Assembly: GCA_910575795.1 (NCBI GenBank)
Contig: CAJTGE010000009.1
Span: 1-64,000, forward strand
Direction: 5' to 3'
DNA length: 64,000 nt
Source of the DNA: Clostridiaceae bacterium
GTDB lineage: Bacteria; Bacillota; Clostridia; Lachnospirales; Lachnospiraceae
Shown here: piece after piece, positions 36,501-43,937 of the stretch
Numbering within the stretch: the first letter of the stretch is position 1
Layout: each line of letters starts with the position of its first letter
The notes under the pieces: model-generated
Seen by the model: only the letters and a program-made list of their open reading frames with translations
What the model was told of the DNA's origin: nothing
Database searches by the model: none
Made by a program: the position numbers and the translations under genes

Positions 36501-36754
36501 TGCTCCAGTATTATCCCAGGCAGGTCTGCTGCGCGAGGCTCGTATTTATAGACGAGGCATTCTCGGCGCTGTCCAGGGAGCGCATTGAGCAGATGGTAAA
36601 ATACTTTGAAGAGAACCACTTCCAGGTCTTTTACGCCGCGCCGCCGGAAAAGATCAGCAGCATCGGGGCCTTCATTGAGTCAACAGTCAGCCTGGTGGCC
36701 TCCGGGCGCTACACACACGCGGTCGAGGGGCTGGCTGGCGCGGCGCTTGCGTAA
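33509..36754 (+). CDS. jetC: JetC-like SMC ATPase (SbcC/MukB type)
   Basis: A 1081-residue SMC-like motor. The head contains Walker A FTGVNGSGKST at residues 34-41, an ABC signature variant SNGEKQ at 982-987, and Walker B LVFIDEAF at 1011-1018 with D1015-E1016. Between them run two long coiled-coil arms (about 220-430 and 640-800) around a hinge region (near RTAVETFLGRKRFYLIVDGA). ATP-driven loop extrusion along DNA is the expected activity. Start ATG 33509 gives the natural MQTNRKTATKLLLVQWSRFQ N-terminus. Full length, no frameshift, so the SMC core appears functional even though JetD is missing. Confidence 0.88.
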   Translation: MQTNRKTATKLLLVQWSRFQNVCIRLEGSTLFTGVNGSGKSTILDAMTYLLTGNTQFNKAARDRDRTVAAYVRGDTKSNGPERYLRTGEIVSYIAMEFWSPVDSASMVAGVCIESADDLSYKSSWFVCRGAAMEQLNFTAVEGKTIRFTPKQELAVNGQKLKSADFWGRERGVEQVLRALGLRCDAAKYRLRLLKMMAFNPENNIDQFIKECVLDPGKVDSLGELREQKRQFEHIKDMYESLRAGREQLEEVEQRAAEYEKKLKSLQIREFMLCYQRLRDKEEEQQRKTQQKEALLHRQSALEERRKELDGQYEAAGERCRIAEQNDMARGMQDSIRALEGRIRAADEEIHRYEEKREDLRRLQAQLSELLEGGGELFGLTDDETQLLRRLAEMGAAADKKTEAFLHAAEVFRQQGRIMEKEEVHCEDRMEQLDREMDRLETKIRLLKANRMVFPAGVEQARRILEEEFTRQGLKTDVRIFAELVEEVTRAEWRTAVETFLGRKRFYLIVDGAVCHKAMEILQKKAVHGVNVVLTDKLPDTPVTPGSAAEILKIPNVYARRYANYLLNAIHLCESEEELHEYPKGGLMKNGMLAKGYAVSCMDMSRTDACLGGDSIRLQLKKAEEEKERTQEAHSESRREADEIRRKRARIGSVNWDAGHYDFQAAARLKESAQRKDKLAADLERIRSNPDFLAILQEQQDARQEYDGLKAAVEAAAREIGSCENERQRKEEELAQISAELYILNQDYSEACIRHMELKRPMLEEYESLVKNSRPPAAQKAVRRLEGELKECVRRLEDAQLNYCKLTGTDINRRGAGYIPFYREEYRNIANIRIEEVHNRLREQGEKLENAFMNDFVAEINETVREARAEIEIINRELKKIPFGSDTYRFVMRKKPDRDVFFRICERLEEYMDTPEAYMNLARDDEEMERDIREFMSVILDEEDETQYTDYRNYFVYDMEISSLQGGKEITADLSKKQGSASNGEKQTPYFIILAASLLQYYPRQVCCARLVFIDEAFSALSRERIEQMVKYFEENHFQVFYAAPPEKISSIGAFIESTVSLVASGRYTHAVEGLAGAALA

Positions 36755-36846
36755 ATGAGCCGGGCCAGGTGATTACGCGCCGGCCGGGAAGTATCAGGCG
36801 GGGAATCCCGGCCGGGAATGTGTCTGGTGGGACTCCTGGCCGGGCG

Positions 36847-37482
36847 TCAGGCGATCTGCAAGAGGAAGAGGATGCCGCACGCAAATCCGGCCGGGTAGAG
36901 GCCGAAGACTGCAAGGGACACAGGCCGTGCGGCCCGGAAGGTCACAAGGGACAGGTACACGGCGTCCAGCACATCCAGAAGAAAGATAAACTGCAGGATG
37001 CCGTGCAGGAGGGCCGCCTTCGGGCCGATCCTGCCCATCCTGCAGGCCATGCGGATCGTCTGCACCCCATAAAAGGCTCCGGGAAGCATGGCGAGCCAGG
37101 TGCAGAGGCTTCCAAAGGCGATCAGTCCGACGATAACCGGAAACGCAAACAGGATCGTCCCGCGGCTGGCGACAAACGCGGTCAGAAACAGGAAGGTTAT
37201 GGAGATAAAATTGATCAGGAAAAACGGAATCAGGCCGTATTTTAAGGTCAGCATACCTTTAAAGCAGGCGTCAGAATCCTGCCTTGCGAAAGCGTGGAAG
37301 GATCGGACGATGCAGCGGATGCCTAAGGCGGCCACCGCGGCCCAGTAGAGGGCGGCCAGCAAAAGATAGACGCCCGCCGGGATCCCGGCGCGGCCGCCTG
37401 AGGCGACGGAATAGGAGGCGATGATGAGACAGACGATGTTGGCGGGAACCTGTATGGACAGGAGGAGAATGTAAATCAGCAT
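36847..37482 (-). CDS. Membrane protein of unknown function, six predicted helices
   Basis: The 211-residue product consists almost entirely of hydrophobic segments (LIYILLLSIQVPANIVCLII, GVYLLLAALYWAAVAALGI, GLIPFFLINFISITFLFLTA, and three more). Short basic loops such as RCIVRSFHAFARQDSDACFK suggest a cytoplasmic face. It is convergent with jetC, with 92 bp between the stops. RBS is weak (AAGGAG near 37490 on the minus strand). No transporter motif recognised. Confidence 0.6.
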   Translation of the reverse strand: MLIYILLLSIQVPANIVCLIIASYSVASGGRAGIPAGVYLLLAALYWAAVAALGIRCIVRSFHAFARQDSDACFKGMLTLKYGLIPFFLINFISITFLFLTAFVASRGTILFAFPVIVGLIAFGSLCTWLAMLPGAFYGVQTIRMACRMGRIGPKAALLHGILQFIFLLDVLDAVYLSLVTFRAARPVSLAVFGLYPAGFACGILFLLQIA

Positions 37483-37585
37483 GGTTTGGGCTCCTTATCT
37501 TAGAAAAAATTTCCCTTTTTGTTATCAACCGAATTCGTTATAGCACGCAGAAAAGGTAAAGTCAACCGGAATTTAAAGTATACAA

Positions 37586-37615
37586 AAAAGCATATATCAA
37601 AAGATATATGCTTTT
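37586..37615 (-). terminator. Terminator of the tRNA operon
   Basis: AAAAGCATATATC (37586-37598) pairs with GATATATGCTTTT (37603-37615); on the minus strand the hairpin is followed by a T-run and lies directly after tRNA-Met. Confidence 0.75.
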
Positions 37616-37619
37616 CCAA

Positions 37620-37693
37620 TAGCGGAAGGGAGATTTGAACTCTCGACACCACGGGTATGAACCGTGTGCTCTAGCCAACTGAGCTATTCCGCC
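37620..37693 (-). tRNA. tRNA-Met (CAT)
   Basis: On the minus strand the cloverleaf reads GGCGGAATAGCTCAGTTGGC at the 5' side, anticodon loop TTCATAC closed by ACGG/CCGT pairs, and T-arm AGAGTTCAAATCTCC before TTCCGCT-A. The acceptor stem has a G-U first pair. The presence of a normal A-type D-arm and not an initiator-type stem suggests elongator Met; an Ile tRNA with modified CAT anticodon is possible. Confidence 0.92.
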
Positions 37694-37708
37694 ATATTTA
37701 GTTTTGAC

Positions 37709-37781
37709 TGGGGCCTATAGGGCTCGAACCTATGACCCTCTGCTTGTAAGGCAGATGCTCTCCCAGCTGAGCTAAGACCCC
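37709..37781 (-). tRNA. tRNA-Val (TAC)
   Basis: The minus strand gives GGGGTCTTAGCTCAGCTGGG, anticodon stem-loop TCTGC-CTTACAA-GCAGA with anticodon TAC, T-loop GGTTCGAGCC and acceptor end GGCCCCA. It is 15 bp upstream of tRNA-Met in the same transcript. Confidence 0.95.
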
Positions 37782-37812
37782 GTCCGCACCGCTTATTTGC
37801 GACTGCTTAGAT

Positions 37813-37841
37813 AGTATAATATGTATTGTTCTAATTGTCAA
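37813..37841 (-). promoter_or_regulatory. tRNA operon promoter
   Basis: On the minus strand TTGACA (37841-37836), 17-bp spacer and TATACT (37818-37813), about 30 bp before tRNA-Val. Near-consensus. Confidence 0.85.
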
Positions 37842-37873
37842 TACTTTTTTGGAAATATTTTATAGAAATTTTC

Positions 37874-37902
37874 TTATCATTTAGTATGAAGTATGCTATA
37901 CT
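37874..37902 (+). promoter_or_regulatory. Promoter of the lipid-kinase gene
   Basis: TTATCA (37874-37879), 17-bp spacer, TATACT (37897-37902), about 57 bp before the start codon. Confidence 0.5.
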
Positions 37903-37958
37903 ATTTAAAACAAAGGATGTAAGGATTCGATTCCTTAACATACAGAGCAACGGAGGCC

Positions 37959-38885
37959 ATGATGTATTACTTTATCATTAATCCCTGCTCCGGGAGCGGA
38001 AGGGGCCGTAAGGTCTGGAATAAAGTGGAACGGTATTTGCTGCCCAGGGGCGTGGAGTACCGGGTGTTTCTCACAGAGCGCCCGGGACAAGCCACAGAAT
38101 TTGCACAGCAGCTTACGAGAGGGAGCCGTGATCCAAGGCTGATCGTCGTAGTCGGCGGGGACGGGACGGTCAACGAGGTGGTGGACGGGATCTGCTTTGG
38201 CGGCGCGGTGACGCTGGGCTATATTCCGGTTGGGGTGAAAGGCGATCTGGCGAGGAGCTTAAAGCTCTCGCGTTCCCCGCTTCGGAATATGAAAAAAATT
38301 CTCCATCCGAAATATTATAAATTAGTGGATTACGGCGTCGTGACCTATGGGGACGAGGCGGTCCGGCACCGCCGCTTCATGGTCAGCGCCGGCATCGGGT
38401 TAAACGGGGCGGTCTGTCAGAGCCTTCTTAATATGCGCTCGGCAAGGCTTTGGAGATACCTGGCTTTAAAGAGGCTTCCGAACTGCCTGTGCGAGACGGC
38501 GCAGTATGTAAAGGCCAGGCCGGCAAAGGGCTATATCCTCTTAGACGGCGAGAAACGGGTGGAATTTAACAATATCTATCAGGTCGCGGTTCAGAATCAC
38601 TCGTTTGAGGGCGGCGGCTACCGGATTGCGCCCGGCGCAGACTGCAGCGACGGCCGTCTGGAGGTGTGCGTGCTGAGCAATGCCTCCAAGCTGCAGGCTT
38701 TGGGAGTCCTGACGCGGGCATGGCAGAAGCGCAGTTATAACAAGGGCATGCGGATCTATTCCTGCCGGGAGGCCAGGATCCATATGGAGCGCCCGATGGC
38801 GGTTCATGTGGACGGAGAGTGCTGTTCCAGCCAGAGTGATCTGGAGGTGCGCTGCATTGAGCGGGCGCTGCGGATGATTGTGTGA
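37959..38885 (+). CDS. Diacylglycerol/lipid kinase family protein (DagK/YegS-like)
   Basis: The 308-residue product has the NAD-kinase-like catalytic domain of lipid kinases: YYFIINPCSGSGRGRKVWNK at the N-terminus and LIVVVGGDGTVNEVVDGI, the GGDGT nucleotide-binding motif, at 67-84. It also shows LGYIPVGVKGDLARSL and a C-terminal sheet domain with FEGGGYRIAPGADCSDG and HVDGE. It phosphorylates diacylglycerol or a related lipid at the membrane, recycling lipids from teichoic acid or lipid turnover. In the second motif the usual GTxND is replaced by GVKGD, so the substrate may differ. RBS ACGGAGG; ATGATG gives two possible starts. Confidence 0.85.
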   Translation: MMYYFIINPCSGSGRGRKVWNKVERYLLPRGVEYRVFLTERPGQATEFAQQLTRGSRDPRLIVVVGGDGTVNEVVDGICFGGAVTLGYIPVGVKGDLARSLKLSRSPLRNMKKILHPKYYKLVDYGVVTYGDEAVRHRRFMVSAGIGLNGAVCQSLLNMRSARLWRYLALKRLPNCLCETAQYVKARPAKGYILLDGEKRVEFNNIYQVAVQNHSFEGGGYRIAPGADCSDGRLEVCVLSNASKLQALGVLTRAWQKRSYNKGMRIYSCREARIHMERPMAVHVDGECCSSQSDLEVRCIERALRMIV

Positions 38886-38970
38886 TCTGCGATAGTTCCT
38901 AAGATACAGTTCCTGTAACCGCCCGGGACGTCCGGACGGCGGCGGGATATCCAACTGGAGGGTTAAATCA

Positions 38971-39522
38971 ATGAGAATTGGTCAGGGATATGATGTACAC
39001 CGGCTGGCAGAGGGGCGTGAGCTGATACTGGGGGGCGTGAAGATTCCCTATGAGAAGGGGCTGCTGGGCCATTCGGACGCGGATGTGCTGACGCATGCCG
39101 TGATGGACGCCCTTTTGGGGGCGGCGGCCCTGGGAGATATCGGGCGGCATTTTCCGGATACGGATCCGGCGTATGAGGGGATTTCCAGCATGATACTGCT
39201 TAAAAAGACGGGAGAGCTTCTGGCAGAGAGCGGGTATGTGATTGAGAATATTGACGCCACGATCATTGCCCAGAGGCCAAAAGTGTCGGGCTTTCGCGGG
39301 CAGATGGAGGAAAATATAGCGGCCGCGCTGGGGATTGAACCCGGACGGGTCAATGTCAAGGCCACGACCGAAGAGGGCCTGGGCTTTACCGGGAGGGGAG
39401 AAGGGATCGCCGCCCAGGCGATTATTTTGTTGACGGCAGTGGAAAATTACTGTTATGATAGAGAGATGATGGCGGGGCCCGGCTGCGGCGGATGCTGCGG
39501 CCGCGGCGCGCAGCCTGCCTGA
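38971..39522 (+). CDS. ispF: 2-C-methyl-D-erythritol 2,4-cyclodiphosphate synthase
   Basis: The 183-residue product is an IspF, which closes the cyclic diphosphate in the MEP route to isoprenoids. Motifs: [20 protein letters not shown] with the metal ligands D-x-[31 protein letters not shown], and [20 protein letters not shown]. The first 160 residues equal a usual IspF. An extra 20 residues follow, rich in Gly and Cys ([11 protein letters not shown]), which I have not seen in the family and which may be a read-on after loss of the normal stop. It is followed 31 bp later by cysS, as in many Clostridia. Confidence 0.95.
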   Translation: MRIGQGYDVHRLAEGRELILGGVKIPYEKGLLGHSDADVLTHAVMDALLGAAALGDIGRHFPDTDPAYEGISSMILLKKTGELLAESGYVIENIDATIIAQRPKVSGFRGQMEENIAAALGIEPGRVNVKATTEEGLGFTGRGEGIAAQAIILLTAVENYCYDREMMAGPGCGGCCGRGAQPA

Positions 39523-39553
39523 CTGGGAATCGATAGAATAGGAGATGTTCAGG

Positions 39554-40963
39554 ATGAAGATATTTAATACGCTGTCCAGAACCAAGGAGGAATTCATTCC
39601 CCTTGAGGAGGGCAAGGTTAAGATGTATGTATGCGGTCCGACGGTGTACAATTTTATCCATATCGGAAATGCAAGGCCCATGATTGTATTCGATACCGTG
39701 AGGCGTTATTTTGAGTACAAGGGCTATGAGGTGAATTTTGTGTCCAATTTTACGGATGTGGACGATAAGATCATCAAAAAGGCCATTGAAGAGGGCGTGG
39801 ACGCGGATACGATCTCGCAGCGCTATATCGCTGAGTGCAAAAAGGATATGCAGGGCATGAACGTTAAACCTGCGACCGTGCATCCGCAGGCCACGCAGGA
39901 GATCTGCGGGATGCTGGATATGATCGGGGATCTGATTGAAAAGGGGCATGCGTATGTCGCCAAGGACGGGACCGTATATTTCAGGACCGGCTCCTTTAAG
40001 GAGTACGGGAAGCTTTCGCACAAGAACCTCGAGGATCTGCGCTCCGGCTTTCGAGAGCTGAAGGTGACCGGGGAGGAGGACAAAGAGGATCCCACGGATT
40101 TCGTGCTCTGGAAGCCGAAGAAAGAGGGGGAGCCTTACTGGGAGTCGCCCTGGTGCCAGGGCCGCCCGGGCTGGCATATCGAGTGTTCCGTCATGTCCAG
40201 GAAATACCTGGGGGAATCCATTGATATCCATGCCGGCGGGGAGGATCTGATTTTCCCGCATCATGAGAACGAGATTGCGCAGAGCGAGGCGGCAAACGGA
40301 AAGCCGTTTGCGGCCTACTGGATGCACAATGCTTTTTTGAATATCGATAACCGGAAGATGTCCAAATCTCTGGGGAACTTCTTTACAGTCCGGGAGATCA
40401 GCGAAAAATACGACCTTCAGGTCCTGCGCTTCTTTATGCTGAGCGCCCATTACAGAAGCCCCTTAAATTTCAGCGCGGATCTGATGGAAGCCTCAAAGAA
40501 CGGCCTGGAGCGGATCCGCACCGCTGTAGAGCGATTAAATGACGGCTTAAAAACAGCCTCCGCCGGGTCAATGACCGGTGCGGAGAAGGAGCTGGCGGCT
40601 GAGGTGAAGGGCTTTGTCGGGAAATATGAGGCGGCGATGGATGATGATTTCAACACAGCGGACGCGATCGCCGCGGTGTTTGAGCTCGTAAAGCTGGGGA
40701 ATTCCACCTCCTCCGGCGAATCCTCAAGGGAATATTTAACGCTTGTGAAGGAGACGATTGAGCGGCTCTGCGATGTGCTGGGCATTATCACAGAGACAAA
40801 GAAGGAGGCGCTCGACAGCGAGATCGAGGAGATGATCGCCATGCGGCAGCAGGCGAGAAAGGATAAGAACTTTGCCCTTGCCGACGAGATCCGCGGGAAG
40901 CTTCTTTCAATGGGAATTTTGCTAGAGGATACGAGAGAGGGCGTAAAATGGAAGCGTGCGTAA
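39554..40963 (+). CDS. cysS: Cysteinyl-tRNA synthetase
   Basis: The 469-residue class I synthetase charges tRNA-Cys. The N-terminus MKIFNTLSRTKEEFIPLEEG runs into MYVCGPTVYNFIHIGNARPM, which contains the zinc-binding Cys and the HIGH motif as HIGN. Other zinc ligands are in GRPGWHIECSVMSRKYLG and FPHHENEIAQSEA. KMSKSLGNFF is the KMSKS loop, and the anticodon-binding helix bundle follows (LADEIRGKLLSMGILLEDT). ATG 39554 is chosen over 39545 because AGGAG lies about 9 bp before it. It overlaps mrnC by 16 bp. Confidence 0.97.
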   Translation: MKIFNTLSRTKEEFIPLEEGKVKMYVCGPTVYNFIHIGNARPMIVFDTVRRYFEYKGYEVNFVSNFTDVDDKIIKKAIEEGVDADTISQRYIAECKKDMQGMNVKPATVHPQATQEICGMLDMIGDLIEKGHAYVAKDGTVYFRTGSFKEYGKLSHKNLEDLRSGFRELKVTGEEDKEDPTDFVLWKPKKEGEPYWESPWCQGRPGWHIECSVMSRKYLGESIDIHAGGEDLIFPHHENEIAQSEAANGKPFAAYWMHNAFLNIDNRKMSKSLGNFFTVREISEKYDLQVLRFFMLSAHYRSPLNFSADLMEASKNGLERIRTAVERLNDGLKTASAGSMTGAEKELAAEVKGFVGKYEAAMDDDFNTADAIAAVFELVKLGNSTSSGESSREYLTLVKETIERLCDVLGIITETKKEALDSEIEEMIAMRQQARKDKNFALADEIRGKLLSMGILLEDTREGVKWKRA

Positions 40964-41379
40964 GCGAGTGGAATAAGGCGCTTCATCTCAAGGCCAGGGA
41001 TGCGGGAGAGTATTCCCCCCTGGCTTTGGCCTATTTGGGCGATGCGGCGTATGAGCTGGCGATCCGCGGGATGGTGATGAACCGGGGCAATGTCCAGGTG
41101 AATAAGATGCATAAAAAGACAGCCAGCCTTGTGAAGGCCCAGGCGCAGGCCGCGTTTTACAGGCTCATAGAGGAGAGCCTGACCGAAGAGGAAAAGGCCG
41201 TTTACCGCCGGGGCCGGAACGCCAAACCGGCGAGCGTGGCGAAGAATGCGACGGTCCACGATTACAGGATGGCCACGGGATTTGAAGCCCTGATAGGCTA
41301 CCTCTATCTGACAGAGCAGTTTGCCCGCATGTCGGAGCTTCTGGGCGAGGGCCTGCGTAAAATGGGGGAGATTTCGTAA
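40948..41379 (+). CDS. mrnC: Mini-ribonuclease III
   Basis: The 143-residue RNase III-like protein lacks a double-stranded RNA-binding domain. It shows SPLALAYLGDAAYELAIRG with the catalytic Asp, NKMHKKTASLVKAQAQAA, and the second acidic cluster in TGFEALIGYLYLT (Glu and the following turn). Mini-III matures the ends of 23S rRNA in Firmicutes. Conserved neighbourhood cysS-mrnC-rlmB supports the call. Confidence 0.95.
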   Translation: MEACVSEWNKALHLKARDAGEYSPLALAYLGDAAYELAIRGMVMNRGNVQVNKMHKKTASLVKAQAQAAFYRLIEESLTEEEKAVYRRGRNAKPASVAKNATVHDYRMATGFEALIGYLYLTEQFARMSELLGEGLRKMGEIS

Positions 41380-41441
41380 CAGCGCGGCGTGCAGATGGCG
41401 GGAAAGATTTTAAAACACGCTTCAGGGGAAGGAGACGCGGG

Positions 41442-42203
41442 ATGCGGTATGAGGAGATGACGATTGAGGGACGAAACGCCGTGCTGGAGGCATTTCGTTC
41501 CGGAAAAACCATAGATAAGCTGTTTGTCCTGGACGGTTGCCAGGACGGCCCGGTAAAGACCATCACAAGAGAGGCCAGGAAGAGCGATACGATTATCAAT
41601 TATGTGAGCCGGGAGCGCCTGGATCAGATGTCCGCGACAGGAAAGCATCAGGGCGTGATCGCATTTGCCGCCGCGTTTGAATACGCGCAGGTGGACGATA
41701 TGCTGAAGCTGGCGCAGGAAAAGGGGGAGCCGCCTTTTTTGTTTCTTCTGGACGGCATTGAGGATCCGCATAACCTGGGGGCGATTATCCGGACTGCGAA
41801 CCTGGCGGGGGCGCACGGCGTGATTATCCCCAGGCGCAGGGCGGCGGGCCTGACCGCTACGGTGGTGAAAGCCTCGGCAGGGGCCCTGTGCTATACGCCG
41901 GTGGCAAAGGTCACCAATCTGTCCGCTGTGATAGAGGACTTAAAGAAAAAGGGATTTTGGTTCGCCTGTGCGGATATGGAGGGCGAGCTTATGTACCGCC
42001 TGAATCTGACCGGGCCCATGGGCCTGGTGATAGGAAACGAGGGGGAGGGCGTGAGCCGCCTGATAAAGGAAGCCTGCGATTTCCGCGCATCCATTCCCAT
42101 GAAGGGCGATATCGACTCCTTAAACGCCTCCGTGGCGGCCGGCGTGCTGGCCTATGAGATTGTGCGCCAGAGGATGGCCCTGCAGGCGCGGGGAACGGCG
42201 TAG
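41442..42203 (+). CDS. rlmB: 23S rRNA (guanosine-2'-O)-methyltransferase RlmB / TrmH family
   Basis: The 253-residue SPOUT-class methyltransferase starts with an RNA-binding substrate domain (EMTIEGRNAVLEAFRSGKTI) and ends in a knotted SAM-binding domain. The three SPOUT motifs are DGIEDPHNLGAIIRTANLAG, LVIGNEGEGVSRLI and SLNASVAAGVLAYE. It methylates ribose of a guanosine in the 23S rRNA peptidyl-transferase region, if the usual specificity holds. RBS GAAGGAG. Confidence 0.92.
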   Translation: MRYEEMTIEGRNAVLEAFRSGKTIDKLFVLDGCQDGPVKTITREARKSDTIINYVSRERLDQMSATGKHQGVIAFAAAFEYAQVDDMLKLAQEKGEPPFLFLLDGIEDPHNLGAIIRTANLAGAHGVIIPRRRAAGLTATVVKASAGALCYTPVAKVTNLSAVIEDLKKKGFWFACADMEGELMYRLNLTGPMGLVIGNEGEGVSRLIKEACDFRASIPMKGDIDSLNASVAAGVLAYEIVRQRMALQARGTA

Positions 42204-42246
42204 TACACAGGCAGATTATAACAGTTCAGACGGGAGGGACAGTCAT

Positions 42247-42582
42247 ATGAAAATGATCATTGCAGTAATTGGAAGCGAGGACGCGGAGGATCTGGTCTAT
42301 GAATTGAACCAGAACTCATTTTTTGTAACCAAACTTTCCACTGTGGGCGGATTTCTGAAGAAAAAGAGCATGACCCTCATGCTGGGAGTGGACGACTCCC
42401 GGGTGCAGGAGGCGATTTCCATTATTAAAAAGATGTGCGGGAGCCGGGAGCAGCTTGTCTATACGCCGCCGACCATGGCCGGGAACTGCTGTCCGACCGT
42501 GAATATGACGGTGCCGATGAATATGAAGACAGGCGGCTCTACGATTTTTGTGCTGAATGTGGAGGATTTCCAGAAGTTTTAG
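42247..42582 (+). CDS. darA: Cyclic-di-AMP receptor, PII-like (DarA/PstA family)
   Basis: The 111-residue product begins MKMIIAVIGSEDAEDLVYEL and has NSFFVTKLSTVGGFLKKKSM, the glycine-rich turn and T-loop region of PII-like c-di-AMP receptors, ending with STIFVLNVEDFQKF. It forms a trimer in the cytoplasm and senses c-di-AMP. It starts at ATG 42247; 44 bp separate it from rlmB. It is followed by the repeat block 42638-42935 and no further gene on this transcript. Confidence 0.9.
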   Translation: MKMIIAVIGSEDAEDLVYELNQNSFFVTKLSTVGGFLKKKSMTLMLGVDDSRVQEAISIIKKMCGSREQLVYTPPTMAGNCCPTVNMTVPMNMKTGGSTIFVLNVEDFQKF

Positions 42583-42637
42583 GGGGCGGCCGGAATGCGG
42601 ACGCTGCGTTGAATCAGGCGTTGTTTGTCGTGAGAGG

Positions 42638-42935
42638 GCCGCCAGAGTCAGATTCTAAATCCATAAGGCCCCCCGATCGGAGAAAAGCGCAGCGGACGCT
42701 AAGGAACTGTTAAGAAATAACTTTTCAATAGTGCGCAGGATTTTTCTTCGAGAGTGCCACTCAAAAATCAGGCGCATAGTGGGCTATGTAACTGATTTTT
42801 GAGTAGTACTATCGGAGAAAAAAACAAGCAATATGAAAAGTTATTTTTTGACAGTTCCTTAGCTCGAAAAGACCTCGCTAAGCGCCGGCGGTTTTCTACG
42901 GGTTCCTTATGGATTTAGAATCTGGCTCTGGCTGC
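42638..42935. repeat. Large palindromic element with conserved core (copy 1), interrupted by a miniature element
   Basis: Arms of 31 bp at 42638-42668 (GCCGCCAGAGTCAGATTCTA...) and 42905-42935 (...TAGAATCTGGCTCTGGCTGC) are inverted repeats. Between them lies the core AGAAAAGCGCAGCGGACGCT - AAGCTCGAAAAGACCTCGCT - AAGCGCCGGCGG-TTTT, split at GCTAA by the 156-bp element. The same core occurs at 53214-53357, where the arms have a different sequence but are again complementary to each other. Confidence 0.85.
42703..42858. mobile_element. 156-bp palindromic miniature element, copy 2 of 2
   Basis: Same length and sequence as 27293-27448 but in the opposite orientation. Ends are GGAACTGTTAAGAAATAACT and AAGTTATTTTTTGACAGTTC-C. 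Flanks are TAA and TTA. Comparison with the uninterrupted core at 53.28 kb (GCTAAGCTCG) shows that it inserted at TAA and that the target was duplicated, with one base since changed. Confidence 0.9.
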
Positions 42936-43081
42936 ACACCCGGTAAGCTATAATAAAAAACAATCGATAATATAGCTCACACGGTGATTTGTAAACAGGC
43001 ATGAGGCTTATACAGTAAATGCCATTGATTCAGACAATTTGAACAGTTACGATTTTATACATAAGAGGCGGGATACAGGCC

Positions 43082-43654
43082 ATGCTGTGGAAGAACAGGA
43101 TTATTTCCATTGATATAGAGACAACCGGTTTAGACGCAACCGAGGACGAGATCGTGCAGATTTCGATTGTCAACGGGAGAGGAAAAACTCTTTATAATTC
43201 ATACATCAGGCCAGAGGACGGGCGCGCATGGGACAGAGGGATGGGATCCCGCAAGGCCGCCTGGCAGGCTGTCAGAAACGCGCCGGCGCTCCGGCACGAG
43301 CGCCGTAAGATCGAGCGGATCTTACGGCGGGCGGATCTGATCGTGGGATATAACCACAAGGCGTTTGATATGCCGTTTTTGGCGGCCAAGGGCATCAATA
43401 CAGCGGTAAAGGCCAGGCTCTATGATGTCATGCTGGAATTTGCCTATATTGCCGGGGAATACAATGATGAGTACGGGGACTATTGCTGGAAGCCTCTGAC
43501 CTACTGCGCCTGGTATTACGGCTATACGGATTACAAGCCGCACGACGCGAATGAGGACGCCCTGGCGGCGCTGTACTGCTACTACGCAATCCAGCGCGAC
43601 CGGAAAGGGCGGAGGACAGCGGAGAAAAGGAAGCGGTCGCTTCGGGCGGGATGA
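43082..43654 (+). CDS. DEDDh-type 3'-5' exonuclease (DnaQ/PolC-like)
   Basis: The 190-residue product is a single exonuclease domain. Catalytic residues are visible as IISIDIETTGLDATEDEIVQ (Exo I, D-x-E), IVGYNHKAFDMPFLAAKGI (Exo II, Asp) and PHDANEDALAALYC (Exo III, H-x4-D). It removes nucleotides from 3' ends of DNA or RNA; the exact substrate is unknown. The C-terminus is a short basic tail. It stands alone, its 5' region contains a 130-bp AT-rich stretch. No polymerase domain is attached. Confidence 0.88.
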   Translation: MLWKNRIISIDIETTGLDATEDEIVQISIVNGRGKTLYNSYIRPEDGRAWDRGMGSRKAAWQAVRNAPALRHERRKIERILRRADLIVGYNHKAFDMPFLAAKGINTAVKARLYDVMLEFAYIAGEYNDEYGDYCWKPLTYCAWYYGYTDYKPHDANEDALAALYCYYAIQRDRKGRRTAEKRKRSLRAG

Positions 43655-43657
43655 ATG

Positions 43658-43688
43658 GTAACCCTTCAGATACCCCTGAACGGTTACG
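43658..43688. repeat. REP-like hairpin of the CNGTTCAG family
   Basis: GGTAACCCTTCAG (43658-43669 region) faces CTGAACGGTTAC (43676-43687), a 12-bp stem with one mismatch just after the exonuclease gene. Confidence 0.55.
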
Positions 43689-43723
43689 GTGAATGGGCGG
43701 CGATGTCATCGAAAAAATAATGG

Positions 43724-43752
43724 TTGACAAAAGCGGTGGGGCGTGATAAACT
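43724..43752 (+). promoter_or_regulatory. tRNA-Thr promoter
   Basis: TTGACA (43724-43729), 17-bp spacer, TAAACT (43747-43752), 52 bp before the mature tRNA. Confidence 0.8.
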
Positions 43753-43804
43753 ATCTAAGGCTTGAATGAAGCGCGCGTTGTTTAGACCTTCATTTGCCGT
43801 TATT

Positions 43805-43877
43805 GCTGCTGTGGCTCAGTCGGTAGAGCGTCGCATTGGTAGTGCGGAGGTCACGGGTCCGATTCCCGTCAGCAGCT
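43805..43877 (+). tRNA. tRNA-Thr (GGT)
   Basis: GCTGCTGTGGCTCAGTCGGT at the 5' side, anticodon stem-loop TCGCA-TTGGTAG-TGCGG with anticodon GGT, T-loop GGTCCGATTCC and matching acceptor end CAGCAGC-T. Confidence 0.95.
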
Positions 43878-43890
43878 TTAAAATACTTGC

Positions 43891-43937
43891 AAATACAGGC
43901 GTTTTAAGGAGCTTGCTCTTTGAAACGCCTGTATTTT
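43891..43937 (+). terminator. Terminator of tRNA-Thr
   Basis: AAATACAGGCGTTT (43891-43904) and AAACGCCTGTATTT (43923-43936) form a perfect 14-bp stem followed by TTG. Another imperfect REP-like hairpin (GTAACAGTCC/GGAACTGTTA) follows at about 43938-43968. Confidence 0.8.

Noticed and set aside
37959..38885. Sphingosine-kinase-specific or NAD kinase
   Set aside because: The GGDGTVNEV and lipid-kinase C-terminal patterns fit the DagK/YegS group; no NAD-kinase-specific motif is present.
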